Shown piece after piece: positions 32,425-41,191 of a DNA stretch of 64,000 nt; the first letter of the stretch is position 1, and every line of letters begins with the position of its first letter. A program made the position numbers and the translations under genes. This stretch comes from Vreelandella subterranea (lineage in GTDB: Bacteria > Pseudomonadota > Gammaproteobacteria > Pseudomonadales > Halomonadaceae): the NCBI RefSeq assembly GCF_900111305.1, contig NZ_FOGS01000002.1, positions 434,001 to 498,000 on the forward strand, written 5' to 3'. Under the pieces are notes generated by a model. That model was given only the letters and a program-made list of their open reading frames with translations. It searched no databases and was not told the DNA's origin.

Positions 32425-33395
32425 TCGCGACCTTCGCCGTTCGGCTGCTGCGCCTTGCGCTGGTAATGGTGTGCGTTGCGGCCGTGTCGTTTGGTTTGAT
32501 GATGCTGTCGCCCATCGACCCGATTGACGCCTACCTGGGGCCGCAAATGGCCCAGGTAAGCCCGGAGCAGCGGGACCTGATCGCCGAGCGCTGGGGGTTC
32601 AACGAACCGCCGGTGGTCCAGTTTGGCCACTGGCTTGGCCAGCTCATTCAGGGCGACCTGGGGGTTAGTCATGTATACAACCAGCCGGTGAGCGAGGTCA
32701 TCGGCCAGCGTTTCAAGCGCTCCATCGTATTGCTGGGCAGCGCATGGCTGCTCACCACGCTGGTTGGCTTTGCCCTCGGGGTGGTTGCCGGGGCAAGAGA
32801 AGGCAGCCTGCTGGATAGCATCATCAGTACCTACGCCTACCTGACAGCCTCGACGCCCGCTTTCTGGCTGGCCATGCTCCTGCTGCTGTTATTTTCGGTG
32901 TACCTGGGCTGGACACCGGTATGTTGCGCAGGCCCCACCGGCACCCTAAGCCAGGATGTCGGCCTGGCCACCCGGCTGCATCATCTGATACTGCCCGTCA
33001 TGACGCTCGCGCTGGTGGGCATCGCCACTATTACCCTGCACACCCGCACACGCATGATCGCGCTGATGAACTCCAACATCGCCACCCACGCCTTTGCACA
33101 AGGCGCCAGCCGTTGGGATATCGCCTGGCGGCACGGTATCCGCCATGCCAGCCTGCCCGCCCTGACGCTCTCGCTGGCCTCGCTGGGAGAGCTGTTTGGG
33201 GGCTCGGTGCTCGTCGAGCAGGTATTTGCCTACCCAGGTCTTGGTGAGGCAACGGTTGCGGCCGGGTTGCGCAGCGATGTGCCCCTGCTGTTGGGCATCG
33301 CGCTGTTTACCGCGCTATTCGTGAGCGTGGGCAATTTACTCGCCGATACCCTCTACGCGCTGATTGACCCCCGCATGCAGAAGGTGACGCCATGA
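32415..33395 (+). CDS. nikB: Nickel ABC transporter permease NikB
   Basis: First inner-membrane channel subunit, BPD_transp_1 fold. The 326-residue protein starts at a GTG (32415) that overlaps the end of nikA by ten bases. An N-terminal membrane anchor (LLRLALVMVCVAAVSFGLMML) is followed by a periplasmic loop with GDLGVSHVYNQPVSEVI, then five more hydrophobic segments. The cytoplasmic EAA-like loop reads FAQGASRWDIAWRHGIRHASLP. Overlapping starts show translational coupling through the operon; nikC overlaps its stop by four bases. Confidence 0.88.
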   Translation: MQLIATFAVRLLRLALVMVCVAAVSFGLMMLSPIDPIDAYLGPQMAQVSPEQRDLIAERWGFNEPPVVQFGHWLGQLIQGDLGVSHVYNQPVSEVIGQRFKRSIVLLGSAWLLTTLVGFALGVVAGAREGSLLDSIISTYAYLTASTPAFWLAMLLLLLFSVYLGWTPVCCAGPTGTLSQDVGLATRLHHLILPVMTLALVGIATITLHTRTRMIALMNSNIATHAFAQGASRWDIAWRHGIRHASLPALTLSLASLGELFGGSVLVEQVFAYPGLGEATVAAGLRSDVPLLLGIALFTALFVSVGNLLADTLYALIDPRMQKVTP

Positions 33396-34192
33396 GCCGC
33401 GCGCAGCCCAGGCGCGATGCGTTATGGATGGGTGCCGCCATCGCCGTACTGCTCGTCGCGCTACTCAGTAGCCGCTGGTGGCTCGGCGACACGCCAGGCC
33501 AGATGCACTTTGACGCCCGCCTCGCCGCCCCAAGCCTGGACCACTGGCTCGGCACCGATGCGCTGGGCCGCGACCTATGGGCGCGCACCCTGGCAGGGCT
33601 GAGCTTGAGCATCGGCGTCGGCAGCCTGGCCGCGCTGATCGGCACCTTCATCGCGCTGGGCATGGCGCTGCTGGCCATGCTGGGGCCACGCTTTGACGCG
33701 CTGGTCGCCCTGGTGATCGATACGCTGCTCAGCGTGCCGCATCTGATCCTGTTACTGCTGATTGCCTTTGCGCTCGGCGGCGGCACCCAGGCGGTGATTA
33801 TCGCCGTGGCGGTCACCCACTGGCCCCGCCTGGCAAGATTACTGCGCGCCGAACTCCTCCAGCTTCGCCATGCCCCCTATATCGCCATGTCCAGAGCGCT
33901 CGGCAAGTCCCAATGCTTTGTGATGGTCTACCACTACCTGCCCCAGGTGCTGCCCCAATGCGTGGTCGGCGCCTTGCTGCTGTTTCCCCACGCCATATTG
34001 CACGAAGCCGCGCTGACCTTTCTGGGCGTCGGGCTGGACCCCAGCCAACCCGCCATTGGCCTGCTGCTGGCCGACGCCATGCGCTACTTGAGCAGCGGCG
34101 TCTGGTGGCTCGGCCTATTCCCCGGGCTGGGGCTGTTGCTGGTGGTACTCAGTCTCGAACGGCTGGCCAGTCACTGGCGTCATGCGCTTTAG
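33392..34192 (+). CDS. nikC: Nickel ABC transporter permease NikC
   Basis: Second channel subunit. The 266-residue protein has an N-terminal membrane segment (LWMGAAIAVLLVALLS), the characteristic LGTDALGRDLWARTLAGLSLSIGVG block at about 50-74, five further membrane segments, and the EAA loop MSRALGKSQCFVMVYHYLPQVLP. The C-terminal ALTFLGVGLDPSQPAIGLLLADA is typical of NikC/DppC/OppC. The ATG at 33392 sits in the ATGA overlap with nikB. Confidence 0.88.
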   Translation: MSRAQPRRDALWMGAAIAVLLVALLSSRWWLGDTPGQMHFDARLAAPSLDHWLGTDALGRDLWARTLAGLSLSIGVGSLAALIGTFIALGMALLAMLGPRFDALVALVIDTLLSVPHLILLLLIAFALGGGTQAVIIAVAVTHWPRLARLLRAELLQLRHAPYIAMSRALGKSQCFVMVYHYLPQVLPQCVVGALLLFPHAILHEAALTFLGVGLDPSQPAIGLLLADAMRYLSSGVWWLGLFPGLGLLLVVLSLERLASHWRHAL

Positions 34193-34212
34193 GCCCTGCA
34201 AGGAGAAATGAC

Positions 34213-35028
34213 ATGCTGACCATTGAACACCTGACCCTGCAGCTGCCGTATTACGCCCCCTGGTGGCGGCGCCGCTGGGCCGAGGTATTGAGCGACGTAT
34301 CACTCGAGCTTCACCCCGGCGAGGTGCATGCCGTGGTGGGCGCGTCGGGCGCGGGCAAGAGCCTGCTTGCCCATGCGCTGCTGGGCCTTCTGCCCGAGCC
34401 CAAGCGCCAGACCGGCCGACTGACCTTCCACCGCCAGGTGCTGACAGCCGCGCGCCAGCGTCAGCTTCGCGGCCGTGAACTGGCCTTGATTCCCCAGTCT
34501 CTCGATGCGCTCGATCCCCTGGTCCGCAGCCAGCGCCAGGTCAGTTGGGCGGCGAACCGCGCCGGGGATGCCAGAGCCAACGCCTGGCAGGCAGCCGGGC
34601 AAGCGCTCACTCACTACCAGTTGGATGAACGCAGCAAACAGGCCTTTCCCCATGAACTGTCCGGCGGTATGGCGCGGCGGGTACTCGTCGCCATGGCCCA
34701 CGTGAGCCACGCGCAGTTGATCATCGCCGACGAACCCAGCGTCGGCCTCGACCCACAGCAGCGCGACCGGGTGCTTGACGCCCTGGCGGCGCTGGCCCGC
34801 CAAGGTAAAGCGGTGCTGCTGATCACCCACGACCTGCGCCATGCTTTGCCCATTGCCCAGCGTGTCACCCTCATGCGCCAGGGGCGATGTGTCGAAACCG
34901 CCTTCGCCAGCGCCTTCCAGGGCGACGGCGACACCTTGGCCACCGACTACGCTCAGGCGCTCTGGCAGGCGCTGCCGGACAATCATTTTGGCGTAACACC
35001 TACCGCACAGGCCCAGAACGTTGCTTAA
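34213..35028 (+). CDS. nikD: Nickel ABC transporter ATP-binding protein NikD
   Basis: One of two non-identical ATPases driving import. The 271-residue protein has Walker A GASGAGKS at about 42-49, signature LSGGMARR near 151-158, Walker B LIIADEPS near 172-179 and the switch histidine in LLITHDLRHA. The N-terminal PYYAPWWRRRWAEVLSDVS differs from most family-5 ATPases. An AGGAGA ribosome-binding site precedes the ATG at 34213; the frame is open upstream inside nikC, but that is not coding. The stop overlaps the nikE start. Confidence 0.9.
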   Translation: MLTIEHLTLQLPYYAPWWRRRWAEVLSDVSLELHPGEVHAVVGASGAGKSLLAHALLGLLPEPKRQTGRLTFHRQVLTAARQRQLRGRELALIPQSLDALDPLVRSQRQVSWAANRAGDARANAWQAAGQALTHYQLDERSKQAFPHELSGGMARRVLVAMAHVSHAQLIIADEPSVGLDPQQRDRVLDALAALARQGKAVLLITHDLRHALPIAQRVTLMRQGRCVETAFASAFQGDGDTLATDYAQALWQALPDNHFGVTPTAQAQNVA

Positions 35029-35659
35029 CGCCTATCGCCTACATCATGCTTTTGCCGATCAGACGGCCGTGCTGGATAACGTGTCCCTGTCGCTGGAGGC
35101 GGGCGAATGGCTGGGACTTAGCGGTCATTCCGGGGCGGGCAAGTCGACCCTCGGCCAACTGCTGGCGGGGCATCTTGCGCCCCAGGCGGGAACGATAGAA
35201 GTGGACGGCGAAGCGCTGCCGCGCAGCGGCTTGCAGCCCGTGCAATGGCTGCCCCAGGCGCCGGAGCTTTCGGTCAACCCGCGCTGGCGGGTCAAGCGTA
35301 TACTGGAAGAAGCCTGGACGCCCCCGGCGGAGTTGCGTGAAGCCTTCGGGATCGAACCCGGCTGGTTGAACCGCTACCCCGGCGCGCTTTCCGGCGGCGA
35401 ACTGCAGCGGGTATGCGTGCTACGCGCCCTGGCCCCCGGGGTGCGCTGCCTGGTGGCCGATGAAATCTCCAGCATGCTCGACCCCCTCACCCAGCTTGCC
35501 CTGTGGCAAGCGCTGCGCGAGGTAGTCGATGAGCGAAGGCTCGGCGTGCTGGTCATCAGCCACGATGCGGCCCTGCTTGAACGCCTCTGCCCCAGGCAAT
35601 TGACGCTCAGCGAGGGGCGTCTGAGCCCGTCTGTACGGCACGGCGCTCAAAGCGCCTGA
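35021..35659 (+). CDS. nikE: Nickel ABC transporter ATP-binding protein NikE
   Basis: Second ATPase of the transporter. At 212 residues it is short for the family, lacking the usual C-terminal oligopeptide-transporter extension. Walker A GHSGAGKST is at about 33-41, signature LSGGELQRV near 119-127, Walker B CLVADEIS near 141-148 and the switch region in LVISHDAALL. The start is a TTG at 35021 overlapping the nikD stop, consistent with coupled translation. The last 53 bp overlap the 3' end of the convergent MFS gene. Confidence 0.87.
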   Translation: MLNAYRLHHAFADQTAVLDNVSLSLEAGEWLGLSGHSGAGKSTLGQLLAGHLAPQAGTIEVDGEALPRSGLQPVQWLPQAPELSVNPRWRVKRILEEAWTPPAELREAFGIEPGWLNRYPGALSGGELQRVCVLRALAPGVRCLVADEISSMLDPLTQLALWQALREVVDERRLGVLVISHDAALLERLCPRQLTLSEGRLSPSVRHGAQSA

Positions 35660-36815
35660 GACCCAGCGCCACAACCAGCGTCACGCCAAGCAGCAGCCAC
35701 GACCCCAGTGCCACGCCCTGCCAGCCCGCCCATTGCCAGAACGGCTCCAGCCAGAAACCGCCAAGGCTGGCCCCCAGGTAGTAGAACACCAGATACAGCG
35801 CTGACGCGCTGCCCCGCGCACCCTGGGCATGGCGCCCCACCCAGCTTGAGGCCAGCGAATGGGCCAGGAAAAAGCCAAAGGCGTTGACGGTCAAGCCAAG
35901 AATAATCAGCCAAAGGGAATTCGCCAGCGTGATCGCCGTGCCCAGCATCAGGATCGCCACGCCCAGGCTCATGCAGGTCGCCGGTGAGAAGCGCTGGGCC
36001 AGCCGCCCAGACAGCGTTGAGCCGACGGTACCGCCCAGATAGGTCAGAAATACCAGCCCCAGGCTGCTCGCCGCCAATTGATAGGGCGCCCCGGCCAGGC
36101 GGAAGGTAATGTAGCTGAACTGGTTGATGAAGATCAGGAAGTTGATGCCGCCCAGTGCGTAGGCAGCAAGAAGAATAGGATTGCGCAAGTGCCCGGCAAG
36201 ATCGCCCAAGGCGACACGCAGTTGAAAGCGCTGCGGCCGAAACGCCTGACTGTTGGGCAGCAGCCGCCAGAACACCGCGCAGCCCACCAGCGTCAGCACG
36301 CCAACGGTTAAAAACGCCGCCGTGGGCCCGCCGATATCCGCCGCCGCGCCACCCACCACACGCCCGCTGATGCCGCCCAGCGAGTTGGCCCCGATGTACA
36401 GCCCCACCGCGCTGAGCAGCGCCGGTTTATCGAACTCGTCACCCATCCAGGCGATCGCCACCGCCGGCAAACCACCCAACACAAAGCCTTGCACCAGCCG
36501 CAGCGCCAGCAGGGTTTCAAAAGTGGGCGCAAAGGCCAGCGCCAACGAACAGCCCCCCGCCAGCAGCAAGGTGGTGCGCATGATGCCTTCGCGGCCAATG
36601 GCATCGGAAAGCGGCCCGAATACCAGCAGCGCCAATGCCAACGACAGCGTGGCCACCGACATCAGCAGGCTCACGCCCAGGGTCGACACGCCATAGGTCT
36701 CTTTAAGCCCCGGGAGCAGCGGCTGAGGGGCATAAAGATTGATGAACACCAGAAAGGAGCCCAGGCACAGGGCAAAGGTCGCACGCCACCAGGCGCGGGT
36801 GTTGGCTTTGATCAT
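35607..36815 (-). CDS. MFS transporter (YnfM-like)
   Basis: A 402-residue protein with 12 predicted membrane segments. The N-terminal LYAPQPLLPGLKETYGVS and the loop motif GPLSDAIGREGIMRT (between TM2 and TM3) are typical of the YnfM/CynX-like drug or small-molecule efflux group. The second half contains FFLAHSLASSWVGRHA and SALYLVFYYLGASLGG. The substrate is not known. It converges on the nickel operon and overlaps nikE by 53 bp, with no terminator between them. The P60 lipoprotein gene is upstream on the same strand, 27 bp away. Confidence 0.88.
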   Translation of the reverse strand: MIKANTRAWWRATFALCLGSFLVFINLYAPQPLLPGLKETYGVSTLGVSLLMSVATLSLALALLVFGPLSDAIGREGIMRTTLLLAGGCSLALAFAPTFETLLALRLVQGFVLGGLPAVAIAWMGDEFDKPALLSAVGLYIGANSLGGISGRVVGGAAADIGGPTAAFLTVGVLTLVGCAVFWRLLPNSQAFRPQRFQLRVALGDLAGHLRNPILLAAYALGGINFLIFINQFSYITFRLAGAPYQLAASSLGLVFLTYLGGTVGSTLSGRLAQRFSPATCMSLGVAILMLGTAITLANSLWLIILGLTVNAFGFFLAHSLASSWVGRHAQGARGSASALYLVFYYLGASLGGFWLEPFWQWAGWQGVALGSWLLLGVTLVVALGLRRFERRAVQTGSDAPR

Positions 36816-36842
36816 GTGACGCTCAACGGTCGGGAGCGGCCG

Positions 36843-37538
36843 CTACATTGACCGTGAGGCGTTGAACGGCGACGTATCCTTGAGCTTGGCCATGTGTGAA
36901 GAAGCCAGCGGCCGCCGCGATTGCCAGTAGTAGCGATTCCAGTAGACATTGTCCAGGCTGGAGATAATCACTCCTTCGGAGGTAGACGCGTGCAGAAAAT
37001 GTCCGTCGCCGACATAAATGCCCACATGGTTATAGGCCCCCGGCGGGCGGAAGAACACCAGATCGCCCGCCTGTAATTCCTGGCGATCGATCGGGCGTCC
37101 CTCATGGACTTGACCACGGGTGGAGCGCGGAAGCTCCAACTCAAAGGTATCGCGGAAGATGTTACGTACCAGGGCCGAACAGTCGATACCACGCTGGTTG
37201 GTGCCGCCAAGTCGATATGGTGTGCCGACCCACTGCTCATGCTGGGCCAGCAGGGCCTCGCGCACCTGCTCGGTCGGCGAGGCCTGCCAGTTGCCGAAGT
37301 CGTCGTATTGCCCATCGAAGGGCGACATCTGCGTCTTCCAGTCGTCGGGCAGCCCCGGCATCGAGCGGGCAAAATAATCATCGGGCGTATCATCCCGCGG
37401 CGCACTGGTAGCACAGCCGCTCAGCACAACGACCATGCAGCCAGCCATCGCCAGAGGCGCATGGCGTTCACGTAAGCGAACAGAATAAAGATTGATAAAA
37501 CGAGCAGCGGTGACAGCAATAGTTGGCAACGCAACCAT
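36843..37538 (-). CDS. NlpC/P60 family lipoprotein endopeptidase
   Basis: Cleaves peptide stems in peptidoglycan. The 231-residue precursor has an unusually long n-region (about 30 residues, basic) before a short hydrophobic stretch and lipobox LSGC with Cys42. The C40 peptidase domain occupies about 92-215: catalytic Cys120 in RGIDCSALV, His171 in NHVGIYV and the third polar residue His183 in FLHAST. LPRSTRGQ and AGDLVFFRP are family blocks. It resembles E. coli Spr/MepS and NlpC. GAGGG precedes the ATG at 37538. Confidence 0.9.
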   Translation of the reverse strand: MVALPTIAVTAARFINLYSVRLRERHAPLAMAGCMVVVLSGCATSAPRDDTPDDYFARSMPGLPDDWKTQMSPFDGQYDDFGNWQASPTEQVREALLAQHEQWVGTPYRLGGTNQRGIDCSALVRNIFRDTFELELPRSTRGQVHEGRPIDRQELQAGDLVFFRPPGAYNHVGIYVGDGHFLHASTSEGVIISSLDNVYWNRYYWQSRRPLASSHMAKLKDTSPFNASRSM

Positions 37539-37651
37539 GCGCGATCCCTCGTCAATAATTGAATAAAATTACCAGATGCCAGACCTATGCTTGGCTGAGC
37601 TAATACTGGACAACCATGACTATAAGCCAAAATACCTACGTTAAGCGAGTC

Positions 37652-40141
37652 TCAATGCAAGGTACGTTGATCGCCGGGCAGCGTATCGATGTGCAGCGGC
37701 GCAAAATGACGCGGCTTGTTGCCGGGAAAATCCAGGCTCGCCCAGGGCCCTGCCAGTATCGGTGCTGCGCACAGCCAGGCGACCAGAGCCTGCCGAAAAC
37801 TGGCCAGAAAGCTCTCCCGCTCGGGGGTTTCCCCCATGAAGAACGAGAAACCCGCGTACATGCCAGCCGCGTAATCCTGCCAGCCCGAATAGTGATCCGC
37901 CGCCAGTTGGTAGGCACGCCCCAGCACATCGGCAAAGGCCGTGGATGACAGCCAGCCCAACTGTCGACCGGCAATGGCCAGATCGACAAGCTGGGCAATA
38001 TCCCAGGCCGCCATGTCGATCTCGTTGCAACCATCCTCGTTATCGCGCACGCGGCGCAGCCTCAGCAGATGATGGCGATCCTCCTCCGCACAATCACCTG
38101 ACTCCAGAATGGCAATCTCGGCTTCCAGGCGCTGAGTATTGAGCGTGTAGGGCTCGTAATTGATCTGATATTCCTGGCGGTCACCCGCCTCCAACATGGA
38201 CGTCAAAAAGGTCTGCATATCGTCGGCGCTGGCCAGGTGGTAATGGCTTTCCACCCATTCACGAATCTCCGCGCACTCGCGGGGACTTTCCTGCTGGGGC
38301 TCGCTCCAGACCGCACTGTTCAACGGTCCCACCAGTGACATCGCAGTAAACTGGCTGAGCGTCGGCCGCTCGCTGGGTTCGCGCCACGCATCAGCACGCC
38401 AGTCCAGCCAATGGAACAGACTGCCCGGGTCTTCCAGGTGCCAGGCAATTTCATTGCTCAGCGAGGCATGCTCGCTCTCCGGCAAGCAATGCTCCCAGGC
38501 AAGCCAGGCTTCCAGCATGCGTTTGGCGTTGGGATAAAAGCGGCACAAACAGCTGCGCAGCGAGCGCGCGTAATCCAGCAGCGCCTCCGTCTCGAGGAGT
38601 TCGCTGTTGAGGGCCATATGCAGGTAGAAGGCAAACTTCTCGGCCATGTGGATCGTGGCAGCATGACGACTGACGCCTTTCAACGCCTGGCGTTGGGCGT
38701 TAACCGGAAAATCCGGCTGACCAAACAGCGTCGCGGAAGGCGGCATGACCCCGTGGGCCGCATCGGCGGCGAGCTGATTCAGGTGATGCGCCTGAGCAGG
38801 CAGCCAGTAGCGCGCCATGGCCGCCGCTCCCTCGTCGGCATGCAACCCCAGGGAGCCATCCAGATACTCCCCCGCCTCGACGCGTTGCGCTTCGCTCAGC
38901 GGGGCCTCGGGATTGGCCAGCCGTAGCATGGCATCCGGCTCACGCACCCCTGCCATGGCCAGCAACCAGCGGTGTGGCGAGTTGCGCCACTGGCTGAGCA
39001 TGTCGCGCGAGGCCGCCTGGGTCTCGGCGTCCAGCAGGTCGTCAACGGCGACCTGCCAGGGGCTGAACGAGCCGCTCAGCAGCAGCGTCTCGCGTTCGGG
39101 CGGCGTCATGTCGCGACGGTCAATACCGTCAAACAGGCTCTGCCCCCGCCGGTAGGCAACAATCACCGCCCGCCAGTCATGGTAGCGGCGCTGCATCAGC
39201 TCGGCGGCGTGCGCCGCAAAGGCATCCGCCTCGGCCTGGGTCAGCCAGCCGCTGCAGGCCCCCGCCCAGGCCAGTTCGACCAGCCGCAGCCAGTCCCAGG
39301 CGGCCCACTCAAGGGGCTCTCCCTGGTTGACAAAGCGGCATAGCACGCTGGCGTGGTGCGAATCAGGCTGGGCATTGCGCTGCCACTCCTGGCGCTGGGC
39401 CGCGTCCATGGCAAGCAGATCGCGTGCCTCAACGTCCCAGCGCTGGCGCTCCCCCTGGGCACCCAGCCATAACAGCCCGGTCAGCAGCTCGTCGCGACTG
39501 TCAATATCCCAGGCGGTACCCAACCAATTGACTGCATCCGGCCAATCCGCCTGGCTTGCCGGGTAATTGAGCAGCGGACGAAACAGCGCACACAGCCGCC
39601 AGGGCCGAGCGCCAGGCGATGTGGGCCACAAGGCGACGTCACCGTGATCGCGCAGCGCCGCCTCGAACATCTCCCAGGTGATCCCCGCGCCCTCGGCTTC
39701 CGAGTCCGCCAGCACCTGACAGGCATCGATAAAACGGTCATCGGCCCCGGTAGCCCAGCCACGCACGCCCAGCGAGCGGCGCACATCGCCCAGCCAACTG
39801 CGTAGATCGCGGTAGTCGTGGTGAATACGCTGCATCACGCAGCAGGCCCAGTCGCTGGCCTGCTCGGCGCTTATCCACCCCGCCGCACCGGCCAACGCCG
39901 CCCATTCCAGCGCCGCCAGCAGTTGATCCGCCTCGCCTGCCGGGGCATGCAGCGCAAGCCACCATTGCTCGGCCAGCTCACCCCGATGGGCAATCCCCTG
40001 GCCCAGCAAACGCTGTTCCGCCGCCCCCGCATCCACCGATAGGGGATGCGGCGTAAAATGCCAATCGCACAGCACCAACTGCTGCGCCCACCAAGCATGT
40101 AACGCGTCGCCCAAGAGACACCTCGACAAAAAACCACCCAC
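37652..40141 (-). CDS. Large DUF1266-domain protein with internal repeats
   Basis: An 829-residue cytoplasmic protein of unknown function. The C-terminal part (about 706-800) has the DUF1266 core seen in enterobacterial YbeR/YbeU proteins: AAWDIAQLVDLAIAGRQLGWLS, then HYSGWQDYAAGMYAGFSF. Two earlier segments repeat this pattern: about 77-125 (EWAALAGAAGWISAEQA, with HHDYRDLRSW) and about 279-335 (AAWDWLRLVELAWAGACSGWL, with RYHDWRAVIVAYRRG). Each pairs an Ala/Leu helix ending in GW with a following tyrosine/tryptophan helix. Tryptophan is abundant throughout. It is the first gene of a minus-strand run with the P60 and MFS genes, 113 bp apart. Confidence 0.82.
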   Translation of the reverse strand: MGGFLSRCLLGDALHAWWAQQLVLCDWHFTPHPLSVDAGAAEQRLLGQGIAHRGELAEQWWLALHAPAGEADQLLAALEWAALAGAAGWISAEQASDWACCVMQRIHHDYRDLRSWLGDVRRSLGVRGWATGADDRFIDACQVLADSEAEGAGITWEMFEAALRDHGDVALWPTSPGARPWRLCALFRPLLNYPASQADWPDAVNWLGTAWDIDSRDELLTGLLWLGAQGERQRWDVEARDLLAMDAAQRQEWQRNAQPDSHHASVLCRFVNQGEPLEWAAWDWLRLVELAWAGACSGWLTQAEADAFAAHAAELMQRRYHDWRAVIVAYRRGQSLFDGIDRRDMTPPERETLLLSGSFSPWQVAVDDLLDAETQAASRDMLSQWRNSPHRWLLAMAGVREPDAMLRLANPEAPLSEAQRVEAGEYLDGSLGLHADEGAAAMARYWLPAQAHHLNQLAADAAHGVMPPSATLFGQPDFPVNAQRQALKGVSRHAATIHMAEKFAFYLHMALNSELLETEALLDYARSLRSCLCRFYPNAKRMLEAWLAWEHCLPESEHASLSNEIAWHLEDPGSLFHWLDWRADAWREPSERPTLSQFTAMSLVGPLNSAVWSEPQQESPRECAEIREWVESHYHLASADDMQTFLTSMLEAGDRQEYQINYEPYTLNTQRLEAEIAILESGDCAEEDRHHLLRLRRVRDNEDGCNEIDMAAWDIAQLVDLAIAGRQLGWLSSTAFADVLGRAYQLAADHYSGWQDYAAGMYAGFSFFMGETPERESFLASFRQALVAWLCAAPILAGPWASLDFPGNKPRHFAPLHIDTLPGDQRTLH

Positions 40142-40225
40142 TGCCCGCAGGCAAGTTCAAAGCCGCTTAGTGTAACGGAAACAGCCCCAAAGGCCGATAG
40201 ATGTCGAGTACAGGTTTTCGTCAGA

Positions 40226-40357
40226 GTGCCATTCATTGCGCGATCAGCAGTGATCGAACCACCGAAGATTATCGCCTGTAGCAAGCCTGATCGCCCGACG
40301 AAGTCGGTCTCCTACAAGGGCTGAGAGGCACCACTAAAGCATGTGCCGGTGGGGTTC
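40226..40357. repeat. REP-like repeat, unit 1
   Basis: First of four related units around the toxin-antitoxin genes. It contains ATTCATTGCGCGATCAGCA (from 40231) and GGCACCACTAAAGCATGTGCC (from 40328 approximately), the two best conserved parts. It lies between the divergent DUF1266 gene and the toxin gene. Confidence 0.8.
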
Positions 40358-40414
40358 GTAGGAGCTTCATTGCGCGATCAGCAGTGATCCTGCCGCCGAA
40401 AATCATCGCTTGCA
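40358..40414. repeat. REP-like repeat, unit 2 (truncated)
   Basis: Begins GTAGGAGC, then TTCATTGCGCGATCAGCAG, as in the other units, but stops after about 57 bp at CATCGCTTGCA, where the toxin promoter begins. Confidence 0.78.
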
Positions 40415-40438
40415 TGAATGTAGTCGAAAAACTACACT
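40410..40438 (+). promoter_or_regulatory. Candidate toxin-antitoxin promoter with operator
   Basis: TTGCAT (40410-40415), 17 bp, TACACT (40433-40438). Between the hexamers lies a perfect inverted repeat TGTAGT-N6-ACTACA (40419-40436), as expected for autoregulation by an XRE antitoxin. The -35 comes from the end of the truncated repeat unit. The -10 is so close to the toxin start that the message may have almost no leader. Confidence 0.45.
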
Positions 40439-40444
40439 TAACAG

Positions 40445-40744
40445 GTGCTTGAAATCAAACAAACAGATACGTACCGAAAGTGGGAACGCAAACGCCGCGA
40501 TCAGCGTGCTAAAGCATTGATTGCCGCCCATATCTTTCGGCTGGCGAATGGCTTACCAGGGGACGTAAAACCTGTTGGGAACAGCGTTAGCGAATTACGT
40601 ATTCACCACGGCCCTGGTTATCGCATTTATTTCAAGCAGCGTGGCAACGAGATCATCATCCTGTTATGCGGTGGCGATAAAAGTACCCAGCAAAGCGATA
40701 TCGAAACAGCACATCGCTTAGCAGCACAGTGGGAGTCGTTATGA
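40445..40744 (+). CDS. RelE/HigB-like addiction-module toxin (TIGR02683 family)
   Basis: A 99-residue probable ribosome-dependent mRNA interferase. The sequence matches the TIGR02683 (Gp49-like) group: a basic N-terminus TYRKWERKRRDQRAKALIAAHIFRLANG, then GDVKPVGNSVSELRIHHGPGYRIYF and IILLCGGDKSTQQSDIE. The last block is diagnostic. It starts at a GTG (40445) with only a weak Shine-Dalgarno; the toxin stop overlaps the antitoxin ATG by four bases. Toxin-first order is normal for this family. It is set between REP-like repeats, suggesting acquisition as a unit. Confidence 0.9.
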   Translation: MLEIKQTDTYRKWERKRRDQRAKALIAAHIFRLANGLPGDVKPVGNSVSELRIHHGPGYRIYFKQRGNEIIILLCGGDKSTQQSDIETAHRLAAQWESL

Positions 40745-41040
40745 ACGATAAAATCTATGATTACGACCCAGCAGCAGCCTTAGAGAGCGAGGAGCCAATT
40801 GCCGTGTTTCTTGCGGATGCACTAGAAACTGGCGATTCAGCGTATATCGCAAAAGCGATGGGCGTGATTGCGCGTGCCAAGGGCATGACTGAACTAGCCC
40901 GGGAAACAGGCCTGTCCCGCGAGCAGCTTTACCGCTCATTCAGTGAACAAGGCAACCCAACCTTGAAAACCATGCTCGCCGTAACGCGCGCACTTGGCGT
41001 TGACCTAACAGCACGCCCACACGAAAAACCGGCCGCATAA
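40741..41040 (+). CDS. XRE-family addiction-module antitoxin (TIGR02684, HI1420-like)
   Basis: A 99-residue antitoxin and probable autorepressor. The N-terminal YDYDPAAALESEEPIAVFLADALETGD is the toxin-neutralising part typical of the family. The HTH region is GMTELARETGLSREQLYRSFSEQGNPTLKTML at about 46-77. The ATG at 40741 lies in the ATGA overlap with the toxin. A perfect inverted repeat upstream of the toxin gene is the likely operator. Confidence 0.9.
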   Translation: MNDKIYDYDPAAALESEEPIAVFLADALETGDSAYIAKAMGVIARAKGMTELARETGLSREQLYRSFSEQGNPTLKTMLAVTRALGVDLTARPHEKPAA

Positions 41041-41053
41041 CCAATACCGGCCT

Positions 41054-41191
41054 GTAAGAGCGCAATTCATTGCGCGATCAGCAATGATCCCGCCACTGAA
41101 GGCCATCGCCTGTAGAAGGTCTTATCGGCCGACATCGTCGGGCTTCTACAGGGGCTGGGAGGCACCAAAAAAGCATGTGCCGGTGGGGTTC
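41054..41191. repeat. REP-like repeat, unit 3
   Basis: A full 138-bp unit beginning GTAAGAGC. Hairpins inside: GCGCAA-TTCA-TTGCGC (41060-41075), GATCA-GCAA-TGATC just after, CTGTAG paired with CTACAG around GCCGACATCGTCGGGC, and GGCAC paired with GTGCC. It directly adjoins unit 4. Confidence 0.85.
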
